Shown here: piece after piece, positions 44,530 to 53,010 of the stretch
Numbering within the stretch: the stretch's first letter is position 1
Layout of the letters: every line of letters begins with the position of its first letter
Source of the DNA: Orrella daihaiensis
GTDB lineage: Bacteria; Pseudomonadota; Gammaproteobacteria; Burkholderiales; Burkholderiaceae_B
NCBI RefSeq assembly: GCF_022811525.1
Contig: NZ_CP063982.1
Span: forward strand, 1,860,001-1,924,000
DNA: 64,000 bases
Reading direction: 5' to 3'
Translations under genes and position numbers: made by a program
The notes under the pieces: model-generated
The model's database searches: none
What the model saw: only the letters and a program-made list of their open reading frames with translations
What the model was told of the DNA's origin: nothing

Positions 44530-45765
44530 CTAGGTCTGAACTGCAGAATCAGCGGCCGCTGCCGCCGCGGTGCGCTCGCTTGGCAATAGCAACACTACCG
44601 CAAACGTACACATTGAGATCAGCGCCATAAACATAAACAAGGAATCAAACCCCGCTGACTTCACAAATGGACCCAGAATCCAGACGGCCAAAGCACTGAT
44701 ACCTAAAGACACTGCCAATCGGAATCCAGCCACTCGTGAACGGATCCGATCATCTACATATCGAACAATAACCACATCGACAAATGGGATCGATCCAAAT
44801 ATAAAGATCATGCAACCGATCAGCGCAGCGTAAAGCATCCAACCGTGCGATACCGACGCCAATAGTAGAAGCGGGATTTGCAGAACCACTATGGTTAAAA
44901 AAAGTGGTTTTACGGCCACACGATCCAATAGTCGGCCCACCACCACCTGGGCCAAGGCGCCGATGCCATAGACAACCGCCAGTAGCAATCCAAGCAAAGC
45001 GGGATCTTCTATCACACCTTTAAAGCGCTCGACCATCAACTGACCATTGCCATTGGTGGTGAAGTTGAATAACATGTTGGCCGAAACGGACGCCATCGTC
45101 AAAACCAAAAGTGCACGCATTAACAACTTGGGTGGCAATTGCACCTTGGCCTTGATTGTGCCTTTGACTGGCGCGGACTCCTCATGCGGACAATACTGCA
45201 TAAAGAGAAGTCCACAGCCTAACGCAATCAACGCCGGCACGATAAATGCTGCACGCCAGTCAAACCACTTAACTAAAAATCCGGTGATGAGGGCCGCGAC
45301 TGCTACCCCAAGGTTACCGGCCAGCCCATTGATGCCAATAGCCAGACCCGGCCGCGGTGAACGCTGGACCAACATCGGTATACCGACGGGGTGATAGATC
45401 GATGCAAATGCGCCCATGATGGTTAATGCCGCTGCCAGTTGCCATGCCGACTGAGCCATCGCCGCCAAGAGCATTGATCCCGACATCCCGAAAAAGAATA
45501 CCAGCATCATCTTGCGGCGACCCCAAAGATCCCCCAATCGACCTGCCGGTAGCGCACCCAATCCAAACAGGATAAAAGCCCCGACACCGAATGGCATCAA
45601 GTCTTCCCAGCGAGTGAATCCGAAATCTATGGCAATGACAGCCACAGCAGCTGCGAACACCAATAAATACATGTGATCAATAGCATGACCTGCATTGAGC
45701 AACAAGCGAACGGGCAGTGGCCAGTCTTTGACTGGCATGGAGGCATCGGATTGGTTAGTGCTCAT
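44530..45765 (-). CDS. MFS transporter
   Basis: A 411-residue major facilitator with about twelve hydrophobic helices. The MFS loop motif is visible in GALPAGRLGDLWGRRKMML, and a related motif in VVGRLLDRVAVKPLF. The N-terminal NAGHAIDHMYLLVFAAAV segment recalls the fosmidomycin-resistance-type subgroup. Substrate unknown. It lies between the BLUF protein and phhB on the minus strand, spaced 9 and 17 bases, so co-transcription is likely. No good ribosome site is seen. Confidence 0.82.
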   Translation of the reverse strand: MSTNQSDASMPVKDWPLPVRLLLNAGHAIDHMYLLVFAAAVAVIAIDFGFTRWEDLMPFGVGAFILFGLGALPAGRLGDLWGRRKMMLVFFFGMSGSMLLAAMAQSAWQLAAALTIMGAFASIYHPVGIPMLVQRSPRPGLAIGINGLAGNLGVAVAALITGFLVKWFDWRAAFIVPALIALGCGLLFMQYCPHEESAPVKGTIKAKVQLPPKLLMRALLVLTMASVSANMLFNFTTNGNGQLMVERFKGVIEDPALLGLLLAVVYGIGALAQVVVGRLLDRVAVKPLFLTIVVLQIPLLLLASVSHGWMLYAALIGCMIFIFGSIPFVDVVIVRYVDDRIRSRVAGFRLAVSLGISALAVWILGPFVKSAGFDSLFMFMALISMCTFAVVLLLPSERTAAAAAADSAVQT

Positions 45766-45774
45766 GACAATAAA

Positions 45775-46203
45775 TCAGGCTCGCCCGACGATGGATGCCG
45801 TCAGCATCAACTCTTCCAGAAGCGCCAGCGAAACCTTGCCAGACATACTATATGGGTCAAGCTTTGGTTTTTCCGAGTATTTGAGAACAACGGATGCATT
45901 CAGTTTTTCCAGGTTGACATGACCCATGGTCCAACCACCGAATCGACGCTCCTGGATTTCCTCGTAATGCAATAAAACAACGTCTTTGTGGCGGCCATCG
46001 CGCATGATGATTCCGTAGAGCGCATTAATCTCATCGCGGCCGCCCTCAATTGCCTGCATGAAGACGTCGCCACCATAACAAAGCACACCTGTGATGCCAT
46101 TGGCAAGGTTATAGGCACGCGCTGCTGCCATGATCGATTCAGTCAGTTCAGGGGTGACCTTGCCCTCGGCAGCACGGCTAACATACAAAAGACGCACCAG
46201 CAT
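45775..46203 (-). CDS. BLUF-domain blue-light sensor
   Basis: A 142-residue single-domain BLUF protein. FAD-contact residues are present: Tyr7 (RLLYVSRA), Asn32 (AYNLANGITG), Gln50 (VFMQAIEG) and Trp in RRFGGWTMG. A short C-terminal helix region of about 40 residues follows. Such short BLUF proteins signal by protein contact. The start overlaps the folE stop (TAATG), so sensor and GTP cyclohydrolase are made together. The output partner is unknown. Confidence 0.92.
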   Translation of the reverse strand: MLVRLLYVSRAAEGKVTPELTESIMAAARAYNLANGITGVLCYGGDVFMQAIEGGRDEINALYGIIMRDGRHKDVVLLHYEEIQERRFGGWTMGHVNLEKLNASVVLKYSEKPKLDPYSMSGKVSLALLEELMLTASIVGRA

Positions 46204-46901
46204 TACCGATCCTCCTTGGGAATCAATGACAGAAACTCGCGGCGCAAATTGGAATCCTTCAAAAAGCAGCCACGCATAACAGAATTAATCATACGGCTTC
46301 CCATGTCTCGTACACCTCGCCAGGCCATACAGTAGTGCTTAGCGCTCATCACAACCGCCAGGCCATCGGGCTGGGTCTTTCCTTGAATGAGATCAGCCAA
46401 TTGCACTACCGCCTCTTCCTGAATTTGAGGCCGAGCCATGATCCATTCAGCAAGGCGAACATATTTCGACAGACCGATGACGTTGGTATGCTCATTGGGC
46501 ATGATACCGATCCAGACGTGACCGATCACCGGGCAAAAGTGGTGACTACAAGCACTACGAACCGTGATAGGTCCGACAATCATCAACTCATTCAAATGCT
46601 CGGCATTCGGAAATTCGGTAATCGCCGGCAGCTTGGCATATCTGCCACTGAAAACCTCCTTGAGATACATTTTGGCTACCCGCCGAGCGGTGTCATTGGT
46701 ATTGTGATCACTATCCGTATCAATGACAAGACTATCCAACACCCCTTTCATCTTGTCTGCAACTTCATCTAGCAATAACTCAAGTTCTCCAGGTTCAATG
46801 AAGTCGGAAATATTGTCGTTAGCATGGAATCGCCGATTAGCAGCCTGCAGGCGTTGCCGAATGACCACCGATAGTGGTTTACCTTTCTCTTGTTCAGCCA
46901 T
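46203..46901 (-). CDS. folE: GTP cyclohydrolase I
   Basis: First step of tetrahydrofolate and pterin synthesis, GTP to dihydroneopterin triphosphate. Zinc ligands are in VRSACSHHFCPVIGHVWIG and AKHYCMAWRGVRDMGS; the latter carries the second cysteine. The sequence is a divergent FolE1 (C-HH-C pattern rather than CEHHLLP), about 232 aa from ATG 46901 (MAEQEKGK). Related folE genes next to photolyase genes are light-induced in pseudomonads. It is the first gene of folE-BLUF-MFS-phhB. A housekeeping folE is probably elsewhere. Confidence 0.9.
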   Translation of the reverse strand: MAEQEKGKPLSVVIRQRLQAANRRFHANDNISDFIEPGELELLLDEVADKMKGVLDSLVIDTDSDHNTNDTARRVAKMYLKEVFSGRYAKLPAITEFPNAEHLNELMIVGPITVRSACSHHFCPVIGHVWIGIMPNEHTNVIGLSKYVRLAEWIMARPQIQEEAVVQLADLIQGKTQPDGLAVVMSAKHYCMAWRGVRDMGSRMINSVMRGCFLKDSNLRREFLSLIPKEDR

Positions 46902-47087
46902 TGGCCCCACTTTCTCCAGCAATGAGATCCGCAAGGCGAATGCTCATTTCATTATTAATGGACTCATAGTACACGTTCACACAAAACCAATCTGCCCTAT
47001 TCCTTAATAGCACTAGGCGTATCCACCAGCTCACAGAAAACCTAAAGTCACCGGTAACCTGCCGTTCAATTCAACAAAATCAGCTTC

Positions 47088-47576
47088 TTAGAGCCACTTC
47101 TGCATGAAACAGGCCACCCCCATTTGGGGATCTAGCGCGTAGTCTTCAAATCCAAACCGCTCATAAGATTTACGAGCTTTTGTATTGCCCGACAAAACTT
47201 CCAAGGTCAATTTGCAACAAGCTCTAGCTCTGGCAATCGACTCAAGCTCAGCCAATAAGGCCTGCCCCACCCCTTGCCCTCGATAATCCGGATCGACGGC
47301 AATATCGTGCACATTGATAAGTGCGCGCGCTTTAAAAGTGGAGTACCCCATAAAAGCATTCAAAAGACCAACGGCTTGATCATCTAGCCAAGCAATCAGG
47401 TGAATACCGCCCGCATTTGGCAGCTCAGCGGCTAGTCGAGCCTTGACCTGCTCGGTCAGGCCCTCTCCTCCTCCCATCGGATCACGGGCGTACATATCTA
47501 GCAACTGCAAAAACGCACCTACCTGACGCTCATCCTTAAAATCCACAGGCTTAATCACCCAGGGCATCGTGTGCAT
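47088..47576 (-). CDS. GNAT-family N-acetyltransferase
   Basis: A 162-residue acetyltransferase with the acetyl-CoA loop IAVDPDYRGQGVGQALLAEL. A C-terminal part follows with GNTKARKSYERFGFEDYALD. GGTGGG precedes the ATG. Substrate unknown. It is followed by the folE promoter region in the opposite sense of transcription order and is probably independent. Confidence 0.83.
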   Translation of the reverse strand: MHTMPWVIKPVDFKDERQVGAFLQLLDMYARDPMGGGEGLTEQVKARLAAELPNAGGIHLIAWLDDQAVGLLNAFMGYSTFKARALINVHDIAVDPDYRGQGVGQALLAELESIARARACCKLTLEVLSGNTKARKSYERFGFEDYALDPQMGVACFMQKWL

Positions 47577-47724
47577 AAAAACCCACCAATCATTGAATTA
47601 ATATCGCAAGCAACACAAAAACAGTGTTTCTTCATGCGAAGATAGCACTGAAAAGACTCAAATCGACTTGTTTCGATTGACACTCGGTAAATCTAAAACA
47701 ACTGCTCAATAGACGGAGACCAAG

Positions 47725-48519
47725 ATGGATTTGAAACTCAAGGGCAAACACGTGCTCATTACCGGTGGCAGCAAAGGCATTGGTTTCGCTTGCGCACAAT
47801 TATTCGCTGAAGAAGGTGCGCGTATTAGCCTGGTGTCACGCAACATGGATAACCTAAATGCGGCTCAGGCCAAACTAAAAGAACAGTTTCCGCATATTGA
47901 ATTGGCCATCTACAGCGCAGATCTAATTGATCATCAGGCTGCGCAGAACACCCTTGATAAAGCTCAAGCACAACTTGGCAATCTTGACATTTTGGTGAAC
48001 TCTGCTGGCGCGGCCAAACGTACACCTGCTGCTGAACTGACGCCTGAAGACTGGCGGGCCGCACTGGATGCAAAATTTTTCAGCTACATCAATATGATGA
48101 GTCCAGTGGCCCAACAGATGGCAAAACGTGGCAAAGGCGTGATTATCAATGTCATCGGTGCCGGTGGCAAGACCGCTGCACCGGTGCATCTACCCGGTGG
48201 CAGCGCCAATGCGGCTTTGATGTTAGCTACAGCTGGCATGGCAGCTGCTTTCGGTCGGCAGGGTGTACGGATCAACGGTGTCAACCCGGGACAGACACTG
48301 ACCGAGCGACTCCAAGAGGGTCTGAAAGCAATCTGCAAACAGGAAGGTATCGAGATGGAAGAGGCGCTCAAGCGCTCCACCGCCAAGGTACCCCTTGGAA
48401 GACTCGCAAGCGCAGAAGAGATTGCCCAGGCCGTCGTTTTTCTGGCATCTGATCAGGCAAGCTACATCACTGGTGTCAATATCAGCATGGATGGCGGTAC
48501 CGCTTCCTGCGTGGTCTAA
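47725..48519 (+). CDS. SDR-fold protein lacking catalytic Ser-Tyr-Lys
   Basis: A 264-residue short-chain dehydrogenase fold with an intact nucleotide loop (ITGGSKGIGFACAQ) and NSAG motif. It also has an intact C-terminal AEEIAQAVVFLASDQASYIT and a DGG end. The active site is changed: the catalytic Tyr-x3-Lys position reads Gly158-Gly-Ser-Ala-Asn162 (HLPGGSANAAL), and the usual catalytic Ser is Gly145 in INVIGAGG. Classic reductase chemistry is unlikely. Proteins with this substitution occur in betaproteobacteria. Role unknown; a binding or divergent catalytic function is possible. AGACGGAGA precedes the ATG. Confidence 0.85.
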   Translation: MDLKLKGKHVLITGGSKGIGFACAQLFAEEGARISLVSRNMDNLNAAQAKLKEQFPHIELAIYSADLIDHQAAQNTLDKAQAQLGNLDILVNSAGAAKRTPAAELTPEDWRAALDAKFFSYINMMSPVAQQMAKRGKGVIINVIGAGGKTAAPVHLPGGSANAALMLATAGMAAAFGRQGVRINGVNPGQTLTERLQEGLKAICKQEGIEMEEALKRSTAKVPLGRLASAEEIAQAVVFLASDQASYITGVNISMDGGTASCVV

Positions 48520-48541
48520 CGAGCGCCAACCCCAAATGTCT

Positions 48542-49237
48542 CTAATCGGCCCAAACGCAGCCAAACCGCTCGCGCAGCGCGTCGAGCTGGCTGCGAGCTA
48601 AGGGCTGAACATTGCGATTAGCGTCTATCCATAATCTGGCTGTTTGCTCTAATTCTTCGAGTGCTGCCATCGCACTCGATAGATTCTGATGCCATACTTG
48701 CGGCCCAAGCCGATCACACATGACAGCGCGCAAGATCACGCCCTTGGATCGCATGGATTGAATCCGCTCGACGACGTCTTGGGGGACCACATCATGACCG
48801 GGGACTGCATAGCCAATCAAGGGCACTGGCCCAACTTTCATGACTTGGTAAGGGGTAATCGGCGGCAATATGCTTGCAGATTTCCAGACGCCCAATAACG
48901 TCAAAAGCACAAGATTGTGCGAATGTGTGTGGATGACAGCGCCTGCATCTGTCTGTGCCCCATAGATCGCCCGATGCAAAGCGATCGTTTTACTGGCAGG
49001 ATCACCAAATTGTTGCTTGCCATCCAGATCGATCGCTGCCATTCGTCTTGGGTCAAGTGCACCGAGACTGACATCAGTCGGGGTAATGAGATATCCGCTA
49101 AAAGCGGGCGTTGTTACCCTAACACTGATATTGCCTGTCGTGCCATGCACGTATCCGCGCGCATGTAAGCTGGCGCCTACCGATGCAATCTCGGCCGCAA
49201 ATGGCATCAACTCAGCCGATAAATCAGGGTAGCTCAT
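48542..49237 (-). CDS. Class II aldolase family protein (OtnC-like), altered third zinc ligand
   Basis: Related to 3-oxo-tetronate 4-phosphate decarboxylase. It has TTGNISVRV at the N-terminus, LITPTDVSLGALDP and the two-histidine zinc motif AVIHTHSHNLVLL. The third metal ligand, normally His in NHGP, appears as Leu in MCDRLGPQVWHQN. The C-terminal ALEELEQTARLW matches the family. The start overlaps the otnK stop (ATGA). Overall it fits an OtnC, but activity is uncertain given the ligand change. 231 aa. Confidence 0.8.
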   Translation of the reverse strand: MSYPDLSAELMPFAAEIASVGASLHARGYVHGTTGNISVRVTTPAFSGYLITPTDVSLGALDPRRMAAIDLDGKQQFGDPASKTIALHRAIYGAQTDAGAVIHTHSHNLVLLTLLGVWKSASILPPITPYQVMKVGPVPLIGYAVPGHDVVPQDVVERIQSMRSKGVILRAVMCDRLGPQVWHQNLSSAMAALEELEQTARLWIDANRNVQPLARSQLDALRERFGCVWAD

Positions 49238-50511
49238 GGAACCAGCACCTTGAACGCTTTAGTAAAGAAATCGACTGCGCCGAAATTGCCTGATTTCAAA
49301 CTGATGTGTAGCGGTATCGACCTGGTTTGTAGCTTGGCGTAGCCGTAACACCAGGGAACGCCGGGATCAATTTGAGCACCGATCCTAAGCTGCTCAACCC
49401 CCAACGCTTGAACCACTGCTCCCGAGGTTTCCCCGCCAGCCACAATCAACTGACCGACACCAGCCTGCACCAGTGAGCAAGCAATACTCGCTATCCATTT
49501 CTCAACCATTTCGCCGGCTTGCATGGCACCGAGTGCGGCCTGAACTTTCACGAGTTGCTCAGGCGAGGTCGTCGAATAAACCAACACTGGACCCACAGCA
49601 AGCGCCGAAAGCGCCTGTTGCCGATAATGCTCGAGCCTAGACGAGTCCTGACTTAAAGCAACGGGATCCATAGCGATGGCCGTGCCACCTTGCTCGATGA
49701 AATTGGCCACCTGTGCCTGCGTGGCGCGCGAACAACTGCCAGAGACGATTGCGCATTGACCGGTTGGCTCAGGCAGTTTGGCTGCCTGAGCATTAGGCTC
49801 AATCCCAAAGTTTGCAGGCAAGCCAATTGCCAAGCCAGAACCGCCTGTGACCAGCTCCAAGTCCGCTGCCGCCTGGCCAATTCGTAGCAGATCATCATTG
49901 CCCACTGCATCAACAATGGCAATACCCACGCCCTGTCTTCTTAACTGTTCGAACTGTTCTGACACCGCGGCAGCACTGTTCGTGGTTGCACGATAGTCAA
50001 CCAAACCGACTGAGTGAGCAGTTTGTGGCTTTAGTACGCGCACAAGGTTAGGATCGCGCATGGGGGTTAATGGATGATCCTGCATGCCGCTTTCATTGAG
50101 CAGCACATTGCCTACAAACAGGTAACCCTGATAAACCGTTCGTCCCGCATCAGGAAATGCTGGCGTCGCAATGGTGAATTCAGCGCCGAGTGCTTGCATG
50201 AGGGCATCAGTGACGGGGCCGATATTACCTTGCTCAGTGGAGTCAAATGTTGAACAGTACTTGAAATAGATCTGCTTGGCACCCTGACCTCTTAACCAAG
50301 CAAGTGCCGCAAGTGACTGCTGCACTGCTTGATTAGGCGCGATCGTTCGCGACTTCAATGACACCACTACAGCATCGGCCGATTCGGTCAAGGATTCATC
50401 GGGTACACCGACTGTTTGCACCACTCGCATCCCAGTGCGAACAAGATTGTTGGCCAAGTCGGTTGCGCCCGTAAAATCGTCAGCAATGCAACCCAGAAGT
50501 ATTGAACTCAC
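49234..50511 (-). CDS. 3-oxo-tetronate kinase (OtnK family)
   Basis: A four-carbon acid sugar kinase. It has GCIADDFTGATDLANNLVR at the N-terminus, KYCSTFDSTEQGNIGPV, TPAFPDAGRTVYQGYLFV, and the ATP-site region IVAGGETSGAVVQALGV. GTG 50511 has AGGGGAT nine bases upstream. A longer frame to 50601 would start inside the upstream terminator U-tract and is rejected. Partner of the OtnC-like aldolase; the dehydrogenase (LtnD) and isomerase (OtnI) of the tetronate pathway are not in the window. Confidence 0.85.
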   Translation of the reverse strand: MSSILLGCIADDFTGATDLANNLVRTGMRVVQTVGVPDESLTESADAVVVSLKSRTIAPNQAVQQSLAALAWLRGQGAKQIYFKYCSTFDSTEQGNIGPVTDALMQALGAEFTIATPAFPDAGRTVYQGYLFVGNVLLNESGMQDHPLTPMRDPNLVRVLKPQTAHSVGLVDYRATTNSAAAVSEQFEQLRRQGVGIAIVDAVGNDDLLRIGQAAADLELVTGGSGLAIGLPANFGIEPNAQAAKLPEPTGQCAIVSGSCSRATQAQVANFIEQGGTAIAMDPVALSQDSSRLEHYRQQALSALAVGPVLVYSTTSPEQLVKVQAALGAMQAGEMVEKWIASIACSLVQAGVGQLIVAGGETSGAVVQALGVEQLRIGAQIDPGVPWCYGYAKLQTRSIPLHISLKSGNFGAVDFFTKAFKVLVP

Positions 50512-50593
50512 GACAGCGATCCCCTGCTTGTCTATTGTTGATCGGCGTTTAAGTATGCCTGACTTCGGCTCAGATTGCATATTGGCATCTGGA

Positions 50594-50626
50594 TAAAACA
50601 AAGGGCTTGCTAAAGCAAGCCCTTTG
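50594..50626 (-). terminator. Strong terminator for the tandem exported genes
   Basis: Perfect 12-bp stem CAAAGGGCTTGC / GCAAGCCCTTTG with loop TAAA. On the minus strand it is followed by a T-rich stretch (TTTTATCC). It lies 36 bases beyond the stop of the gene at 50663-51118, ahead of otnK. Confidence 0.9.
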
Positions 50627-50662
50627 AGGAAGCAGGTCGCGTCAGAACGACGAGCTGCTTAT

Positions 50663-51118
50663 TTACTTCTCGAGTGTCACCGTCACTCCACTGGCGCCCG
50701 CATTAAGCTGCAGTCCCTGAGTCGTGCCTTTTAAGCTCATGATGACACCGTTCTCGTTCTTTAGCGTCATGTCACCCACACCGCCCCCGAGCGCTACCGA
50801 GCCAGTCAAGCGGACATATGTACCGGCAAACTGGGAAATGTTTTTCATATCGTAGACCTGACCAACAGCCGAGAACTTAGAGACACCGATATTGGCACCA
50901 AGGCTCAAACCACCCATCTTGAAAGGGTATTTTTTACCTTCATAGGTCAACACGCCACCGCCCATACTGCCACCGACGATGAAACCGAACTGGGTTTCAT
51001 CAATACTGACTTGTGCCACGGGTTGTTTGGCCGTTTCGGCAACTGCTGTGCCAGCCAATACCAGAGCACCCGTTGCTGCCAAAGCGCCAGCCCACCGTTT
51101 CATGAGTCGTGATGTCAT
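50663..51118 (-). CDS. Exported glycine-rich protein, tandem paralogue A
   Basis: A 151-residue exported protein. Signal peptide is RWAGALAATGALVLAGTAVA. The mature part is beta-rich and glycine-rich (FGFIVGGSMGGGVLTYEGKK, MGGLSLGANIGVSKFSA, SVALGGGVGDMTLKN) and about half identical to the next gene upstream. It resembles small exported proteins of unknown function from proteobacteria, perhaps DUF1134-like; I am not certain. ATG 51118 has GGAGAGGG upstream. Terminated by the strong hairpin at 50594-50626. Confidence 0.7.
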   Translation of the reverse strand: MTSRLMKRWAGALAATGALVLAGTAVAETAKQPVAQVSIDETQFGFIVGGSMGGGVLTYEGKKYPFKMGGLSLGANIGVSKFSAVGQVYDMKNISQFAGTYVRLTGSVALGGGVGDMTLKNENGVIMSLKGTTQGLQLNAGASGVTVTLEK

Positions 51119-51141
51119 TGCGTTTCCCTCTCCATTGAAAA

Positions 51142-51588
51142 TTACTTCTTGTCGAAATAGACATTGACGCCGCCGGCGCCAACATTAAACTGTAATCCGG
51201 TCGCAGTTGCCTGCAGTCGCATGATGACACCTTTGGCGTTTTGCAATTGCATTCCGCCGACACCACCACCCAGAACAGCCTGCCCCCCAGTGGAGACATA
51301 GTTTCCTTCAAAGTCTTCTAACTTTTTAAGGTTATAGACTTCACCACTAGCAGCCAATTGCGATGCCCCAAAATTAGCCCCAAGACTCAACCCCCCTAAC
51401 TGAAATCCGTAGCTTTTACCGTCAACGGTTAATGTGCCACCACCGAAATTACCGCCGATGATAAAGCCAACCTGAGTTTGATCGATTTTGACTGTCCCAC
51501 TGGGTTTAAGCGCTTCGGCCGCTGCGGTGCCGGCAAATCCAAATGCGAAACATAGCAATAATGATGATAGCCAAGCCCTGATATTCAT
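51142..51588 (-). CDS. Exported glycine-rich protein, tandem paralogue B
   Basis: A 148-residue exported protein. ATG 51588 (MNIRAWLSSLLLCFAFGFAG) has GGAGAGG upstream; a longer frame is rejected. The mature part parallels paralogue A (VGFIIGGNFGGGTLTVDGKS, LGGLSLGANFGASQLAAS, QAVLGGGVGGMQLQN). The two are 23 bases apart with near-identical domain layout, so they come from a tandem duplication. Function unknown; a periplasmic or outer-membrane-associated role is expected. Confidence 0.7.
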   Translation of the reverse strand: MNIRAWLSSLLLCFAFGFAGTAAAEALKPSGTVKIDQTQVGFIIGGNFGGGTLTVDGKSYGFQLGGLSLGANFGASQLAASGEVYNLKKLEDFEGNYVSTGGQAVLGGGVGGMQLQNAKGVIMRLQATATGLQFNVGAGGVNVYFDKK

Positions 51589-51853
51589 GATGACCTCTCC
51601 TGTCTTTATGCGGTGCGGGGTAAACAAACCCTGAACTATCACGGTAACTGGCATAGATGTCAACAAGATTAATAATTTTCAGATAAAAACAATAGACGCT
51701 TGATCCAAACAGTAAGGTTCAGCGCTTGAAACCAAAGTCCAACTTAACTTAATCGATACTCTAGGCAAGCTCCACGCCCTCTGCTAAAAATCATGATGAT
51801 ATGAATATTACAAGACATCAGCAACGTACTAATTCCTCCGGATCAATGCAAAT

Positions 51854-52966
51854 ATGAGCAAATTATTCAGCCCAATTGAGTTAGGTAAAACCTGGCTCCC
51901 AAACCGAATTATCGTTGCACCCATGTGTCAGTACTCTGCCGTTGATGGCAACGCCACTGACTGGCACATCATCCATTTGGGCAATATGGCCATGTCAGGT
52001 GCTGGTCTGGTCATTCTGGAGGCCACTGCGGTCGAACCTGAAGGTCGAATCACACCAGGATGTTTGGGGCTGTGCAATGATGACAACGAGCAAGCACTGG
52101 CGCGCGTCATACAAGCAGTTCGCAAGGTTTCGAATGCCAAGCTCTTCATACAGTTAGCCCACGCCGGCCGTAAGGCGGCGAGCGCACGTCCATGGGATGG
52201 AGGACAGCAGTTGCCTGAGGCGCAAACTACGTGGCACACCTACGCCCCGAGCGCCATCGCACATAACGAGCACGAAGTGCCCCCTCATGCGTTGGACGCG
52301 AAGGGGCTGGAGCGCATCAAACAAGCCTTTATCGAATCAGCCAAGCGTTCAGAACGACTTGGCCTCGATGGAATTGAGCTTCATGCTGCGCACGGTTATT
52401 TATTGCATGAGTTCTTGTCACCGATTGCCAACCAGCGAACTGACGAGTACGGGGGTAGCCTCGAGAACCGCATGCGGTTTGTGCTAGAGGTTTTCGAGGC
52501 TGTACGTAAAGCAGTCAGACCTGAAATGCCCGTCGGCATCCGGATTTCAGCCTGCGACTGGGTGGATGGTGGATGGACTGTCGAGCAAAGTATTGAACTA
52601 GCCCACAAACTCAAAGAGATGGGGTGCGACTTTATTGATGTTTCAAGTGGCGGGGTATCCTCGGCACAGACAATCAAGTTGGAGCCTGGGTACCAGGTCC
52701 CTATGGCACGAGCTATCAAAGCCGCCGTTGGCATGCCGACCATGGCAGTCGGGCTTATCACCGAGCCACAACAGGCCGAAAGCATTTTGCAAGCAGGTGA
52801 TGCTGACATGATTGCTCTGGCGCGCGGGATGCTTTACAACCCGCGTTGGGGTTGGCATGCGGCGGCCGCACTTAACGCCACGGTCAGCGCACCGCCCCAA
52901 TACTGGCGTTCGCAACCGCGTGAGCTTAAGCACCTTTTTGAGAACGTTACCACTGGCCAGCGCTAG
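51854..52966 (+). CDS. Old yellow enzyme family NADH:flavin oxidoreductase (YqjM-like)
   Basis: An FMN-dependent ene-reductase of 370 residues. Visible features: NRIIVAPMCQYSAVDGNATD with the redox-tuning Cys of the YqjM/thermophilic class, QLAHAGRKAASARPW, and ELHAAHGYLLHEFLSP with the His-x2-His/Asn substrate site. YGGSLENRMRF and MIALARGMLYNPRWGW follow. Reduces activated alkenes; physiological substrate unknown. No close ribosome site other than GGATC. Stands alone on the plus strand. Confidence 0.9.
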   Translation: MSKLFSPIELGKTWLPNRIIVAPMCQYSAVDGNATDWHIIHLGNMAMSGAGLVILEATAVEPEGRITPGCLGLCNDDNEQALARVIQAVRKVSNAKLFIQLAHAGRKAASARPWDGGQQLPEAQTTWHTYAPSAIAHNEHEVPPHALDAKGLERIKQAFIESAKRSERLGLDGIELHAAHGYLLHEFLSPIANQRTDEYGGSLENRMRFVLEVFEAVRKAVRPEMPVGIRISACDWVDGGWTVEQSIELAHKLKEMGCDFIDVSSGGVSSAQTIKLEPGYQVPMARAIKAAVGMPTMAVGLITEPQQAESILQAGDADMIALARGMLYNPRWGWHAAAALNATVSAPPQYWRSQPRELKHLFENVTTGQR

Positions 52967-53010
52967 CGCTAAATAGGTGACGTTCACGACTGGACACTTA
53001 ATCAACAGGT

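Noticed and set aside
48542..49237. Frameshift explaining the missing NHG motif in the OtnC-like gene
   Set aside because: Reading the other frames across the motif gives no NHG sequence, and family similarity resumes in frame immediately after, so substitution is the simpler view.
52959..52970. Perfect 12-base palindrome AGCGCTAGCGCT at the end of the OYE gene
   Set aside because: Overlaps the stop codon, is short and has no T-tract or repeats elsewhere seen; probably chance.
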